Positions 61,087 to 64,000 of a stretch of DNA of 64,000 nucleotides are shown here, one piece after another. Made by a program: the position numbers and the translations under genes. The notes beneath the pieces were generated by a model. That model was not told the DNA's origin. It made no database searches and saw only the letters and a program-made list of their open reading frames with translations. Source of the DNA: Sorangium sp025924095 (lineage in GTDB: Bacteria > Myxococcota_A > Polyangia > Polyangiales > Polyangiaceae); assembly GCF_051521505.1 (NCBI RefSeq), contig NZ_CP150356.1:10292001-10356000 (forward strand), written 5' to 3'. Each line of letters opens with the position of its first letter. Position 1 is the stretch's first letter.

Positions 61087-62055
61087 TCACTGTCCCGGCG
61101 GCGTGGCGAACTGCCCCGGGAACGGGTTCGCCTCCCGGCGGCGCCGGACGTCATCGAGCGTCCAGGGCGCCGTGCCGCGCTCGTGGAAGAGGGCCACGCC
61201 GATCACACCGACGTTCCTCGTGTCGCCGTGCTTCTGGTTGGCGTAGGAGCCGCGGACCGAGCCGAAGCGGAACGCCGCGACCGTGTCCTGGCTCTGACGG
61301 AAACCGTCGATCTCGAGCTCGCCGTGGGGATCGACCAGGTAACCGCGCTTGCCGAACGCCGCGGGCTGGCCGTCCATGACGTCGAGGCCGTCGACCGAGA
61401 CGACGCACTCGACCCGGTTCGGCGTGAGGTTGCGCAGCACGATGCTGTAGCGCTGGCCGGCCTCGCCGACGACGTGGCTCGTCTCGCCGGCGACGAAGCC
61501 GCTCAGGAAGCCGCCGCCCTCGCCGCGCAGCCCGATCGCGACGGCGCCGCCGGCGAGCGTGAAGGCCTGCGGCGACGTGCGGCGGAAGCCGGACGCGCTC
61601 GCCATGGCGCGGGCCCCCTCGGCGTCGTTGTAGAACAGGCTCGCGACCACGAACGGCCGCGCGACGTCGGCGCGGACGAACGGCGCGGTCGAGATGCGGG
61701 ACACGCGCGTCTCGCCCCACTCGGTGCCGAGGCCCGGGCGGTCGATCGGCTCCGGGGCGACCTGGCGGCTCGGCGCCTTGCGCGCCGCCCCCTCGGCGCG
61801 GCCTTCGCTGCGCGTGGACGAGGGTCGCTCGAGCTCGGCGGAAGGCGCCGCGGGCGAGGCCTCGGACGGCAGCGGGGCCGGCGCGCCCGGATCGGAGGCG
61901 GCGCCGTCCGAGAGCCCGGGAGCGCTGGCGGTCGCGCCTGCGCCCTTCGGCGCGGAGTCCGCCGGCCGCGTCGCGGTGCTGCCGCCGCACGAGGCGGCGC
62001 CCGCGAGGAGCGATATCGCCAAACAAGCCAGCCCGATTCGTCGCGTCCGGTTCAT
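61087..62055 (-). CDS. Lipoprotein of unknown function
   Basis: This 322-residue protein starts at the ATG at 62055, which has GGAGGG five bases upstream; an ATG at 62073 is also in frame. The signal ends in LLAGAASC. A Pro/Ala/Ser-rich linker of about 90 residues precedes a globular domain (about 135-310). Segments include YSIVLRNLTPNRVECVVSVDGLDVMDG, KRGYLVDPHGELEIDGFR and AAFRFGSVRGSYANQKHGD. This globular domain occurs in many proteobacterial envelope proteins of unknown role. It lies between the helicase and the kinase pair on the same strand. Confidence 0.78.
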   Translation of the reverse strand: MNRTRRIGLACLAISLLAGAASCGGSTATRPADSAPKGAGATASAPGLSDGAASDPGAPAPLPSEASPAAPSAELERPSSTRSEGRAEGAARKAPSRQVAPEPIDRPGLGTEWGETRVSRISTAPFVRADVARPFVVASLFYNDAEGARAMASASGFRRTSPQAFTLAGGAVAIGLRGEGGGFLSGFVAGETSHVVGEAGQRYSIVLRNLTPNRVECVVSVDGLDVMDGQPAAFGKRGYLVDPHGELEIDGFRQSQDTVAAFRFGSVRGSYANQKHGDTRNVGVIGVALFHERGTAPWTLDDVRRRREANPFPGQFATPPGQ

Positions 62056-62106
62056 GGTCCCTCCACTCCGCATTGCGGCGTCGACAGGAGAACGGGCTCG
62101 ACGAGG

Positions 62107-63498
62107 CTACCTTACAGCCGAGCGCGCCTGCGCCGCGGCGTGCGCGGACCGCGGCGCGGGGTGATCGTCCGCCGCGATCCAGCGCTGCGCGAGCGTGAGC
62201 CCGAGCGCGGCGGACGCGAGGGCGAGCGCGCAGACGCCGAGGGCGGCGGCGCGCGACGCGGCCCGCGCGACGTGCTGCGCCGGGCATGCGCGCGGCTTCG
62301 AGCGCGCCCGTGAGCGGCGGGGGTGGAGCGCGGCTCCGGCGCCGCCGCGGCCCGGCGAGGCGAGCGGCGGCCGGCGCTGCGCGGCGGCGGGCGCGACGGC
62401 GCGGGCGCCCGCGCAGGCGTCAAAGGCGGTCGGGGTGAGCTCCGTCGCGCTGGCCGCCGGCGCCGCGCACGACGGCGCTCCGTCGTGCAGGCGGCGCACA
62501 GCGGCCTCCATGTCAGCGGCCGTCTGGAAGCGATGCTCGGGCGCCTTCGCGATGGCGCGAAGGATCAGCGGATCGAGGGCGGCCGGGATGGGCTGCGGCG
62601 CGAAGCGCGACGGCGGGGGCGGCTCCCGCTCGCAGTGGGCGAAGCGGAGCTCATCGCGCCGGCCGCGCAGCTCGTCGAACGGGCCTCGGCCGGCGACGAG
62701 CTCATAGAGGACGAGGCCCATCGCGTAGATGTCCGCGCGCGGATCGATCGGCCGGGCGGCGCATTGCTCGGGCGCCATCGTCCTCGGCGTGCCGATGACC
62801 GCGTCCGGGGCGGTCAGCGAGGCGCCGGCGTGGAGGAGCTTGGCGATGCCGAAGTCGAGGACCTTGAGCGTGCCGTCGTCGCACAGAAACAGGTTCTCCA
62901 GCTTGAGGTCGCGGTGGACGATGCCGGCTGCGTGGGCGAGCGACAGCGCGGAGAGGGCCTGCAGGACCAGGCGGAGCGCGGTCGGGACGGCGACCACGCC
63001 GAGGCGCGCGAGCTCGGTCCTGAGGTCGCGCCCCTCGAGCAGCTCCATGGCGAAGTAGGGGCGACCGCCTTCGGTGGTGCCGAGATCGAACACCTCGGGC
63101 AGGCTCCGGTGGCGCAGGCGGGCGATCGAGCGCGCCTCGGCGCGCATGCGCGCCGAAAGATCGCTGCGGCCAGCGTGGATGCGGTGCAGCAGCTTCACCG
63201 CGAACCGGCGGCCGAGCTCGCGGTGCTCGACCTCGTACACCTCGCCCATGCCGCCCTGGCCGAGCAGACGCACCACGACGTACGGCGTACCGGGGAGCGA
63301 TTCGCCCTCGATGAGCGCGCGGAGCGGCCACGCCTCCTCGGAAGGCTCGACCTCGCCCAGCGCGCGGAGCAGCCGCGCGCGTTCGGAAGGCTCCACCTCG
63401 CCGAGCGCGTGGAGCGGCCGCGCGCGAGGAGCCTGCGGCGCGCGCAACGCGCCGCCCGCGTACAGGAGCGTGCGGCCCTCAGCGGACGCGCCGTTCAT
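62107..63498 (-). CDS. Serine/threonine protein kinase with C-terminal membrane segment
   Basis: The protein has 463 residues. The N-terminal about 60 residues contain a twice-repeated LxALGEVEPSE element. Residues about 72-340 are a complete Hanks-type kinase: GQGGMGEVY, Lys in FAVKLL, HRDLKLEN, DFGIAK, and APEQ with the usual activation-loop threonines. A Pro/Ala-rich linker leads to one membrane segment near 425-447 (AALGVCALALASAALGLTLA), so the kinase domain is cytoplasmic and the short tail periplasmic. The start overlaps the stop of another kinase gene (ATGA at 63495-63498), suggesting a kinase pair in one operon. Confidence 0.93.
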   Translation of the reverse strand: MNGASAEGRTLLYAGGALRAPQAPRARPLHALGEVEPSERARLLRALGEVEPSEEAWPLRALIEGESLPGTPYVVVRLLGQGGMGEVYEVEHRELGRRFAVKLLHRIHAGRSDLSARMRAEARSIARLRHRSLPEVFDLGTTEGGRPYFAMELLEGRDLRTELARLGVVAVPTALRLVLQALSALSLAHAAGIVHRDLKLENLFLCDDGTLKVLDFGIAKLLHAGASLTAPDAVIGTPRTMAPEQCAARPIDPRADIYAMGLVLYELVAGRGPFDELRGRRDELRFAHCEREPPPPSRFAPQPIPAALDPLILRAIAKAPEHRFQTAADMEAAVRRLHDGAPSCAAPAASATELTPTAFDACAGARAVAPAAAQRRPPLASPGRGGAGAALHPRRSRARSKPRACPAQHVARAASRAAALGVCALALASAALGLTLAQRWIAADDHPAPRSAHAAAQARSAVR

Positions 63499-64000
63499 CG
63501 CGCCCCTCCGTCCGCGAGCTGCGCCCGCGCGCTGCCCGCGTCGCCGGGCGGCGCGGCCCCCCCCGGATCGTCGTGAACGGGCGTCTCCCGGCCTCCGTCT
63601 TCTCCCTGCGCCTCCGCGAGCGCGGCGGCCATCGCGTCCGCCGTTTGCCAGCGGAGCCCCGGGTCCTTCTCGAGGGCGCGCGCGACCGCGTGGTCGAGCG
63701 CCGGAGGTACCCAGAGGAGCGAGCGGAGCCGCGGCGCCGGCGTGCTGAGGTGCGCCCGCATCACCGCCATCGAGTCGACCACCGGAAACGGCCCTCGCCC
63801 GGTGATCGCCTCGAACAGCAGGAGCCCCACCGCGTAGACGTCGGTGCGCGCGTCGACCTCCTCGCCCCGGATCTGCTCGGGCGACAGGTAGCGCGGCGTG
63901 CCGAGGACGTTCGAGCCCGTCGGCGGCCCGAACGCCTCGCAGCTCACCTTGGCGATGCCGAAGTCGATCAGCACCGCGTGCTCGGCCTCGGGCGCGCCGG
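63495..64000 (-). CDS. Serine/threonine protein kinase, C-terminal part (cut by window end)
   Basis: Only the last about 168 residues are visible. They begin inside the kinase domain just before DFGIAK. Visible elements are VLGTPRYLSPEQIRGEEVDARTDVYAVGLLLFEAITGRGPF (activation loop and APE helix), RALEKDPGLRWQTADAM and a Gly/Asp/Pro-rich tail without a membrane segment. The ATP-binding and HRD motifs lie outside the window. It overlaps the downstream kinase by four bases. Confidence 0.9.
   Translation of the reverse strand, partial: GAPEAEHAVLIDFGIAKVSCEAFGPPTGSNVLGTPRYLSPEQIRGEEVDARTDVYAVGLLLFEAITGRGPFPVVDSMAVMRAHLSTPAPRLRSLLWVPPALDHAVARALEKDPGLRWQTADAMAAALAEAQGEDGGRETPVHDDPGGAAPPGDAGSARAQLADGGAR

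Overview
The window is very GC-rich, has long overlapping frames and ATGA start/stop overlaps, and combines many lipoproteins, serine/threonine kinases, glycine-repeat secreted proteins, an alternative complex III and a caa3 oxidase. Together these point to a large-genome myxobacterium, most like Sorangium/Polyangiales. That assignment is inference; no rRNA or other marker gene is present.

Region 1-9687 (minus strand) is the most unusual part. It is an accessory toxin-immunity array that reads right to left: lipoprotein, secreted 735-residue toxin with a pretoxin-TG-like segment and a PD-(D/E)xK-like C-terminal tip, then two paralogous immunity-type genes. A hairpin repeat follows, then a 5'-truncated toxin module with a different tip and its own two immunity paralogues, then the hairpin again. 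The first codons of what looks like a third module run off the left edge. The pretoxin coding parts of the two toxins are almost identical, while the tips and immunity genes have diverged. This is the pattern of a polymorphic toxin with orphan replacement modules.

Region 10.1-18.3 kb (minus) carries a helical unknown, a 21-bp minisatellite, two glycine-rich lipoproteins in tandem, and a coupled pair of zinc-ribbon/YbjN-like proteins, one of which is a degenerate protease. At 18.3-20.3 kb is a NuoH subunit fused to a lipoprotein/PDZ front end, followed by a lone siderophore/cobalamin-type ABC ATPase.

Region 21.3-25.7 kb (plus) holds phaR, an ECF sigma/anti-sigma pair, gshB, a small zinc-knuckle protein and folK. 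Region 25.7-38 kb contains a DsbA-like lipoprotein/exonuclease/membrane-protein operon, a response regulator, a FadL-type porin, a metallophosphoesterase, cysteine-rich and beta-propeller exported proteins and an S55-like peptidase. Region 38-40.1 kb has a small membrane protein, an aldo/keto reductase and a phytanoyl-CoA dioxygenase-like enzyme that ends in a clear terminator.

Region 40.4-53.5 kb is the respiratory core. actABCDEF (alternative complex III, quinol oxidation), a repeat-rich membrane protein, an Sco copper chaperone and ctaCDEF (caa3, A2-type oxygen reductase) lie in one direction and are mostly translationally coupled. They are preceded by four evenly spaced palindromes that look like operators. 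Immediately downstream is a RegB/RegA-type redox two-component pair whose sensor has the quinone-site motif; it is the obvious candidate regulator of this electron-transfer chain.

Region 55.8-64 kb has a cystathionine gamma-synthase/lyase-type enzyme divergent from an assimilatory sulfite reductase (sulfur assimilation), a 113-bp palindrome, a UvrD/Rep helicase, a lipoprotein and two overlapping serine/threonine kinase genes, the last cut by the window edge.
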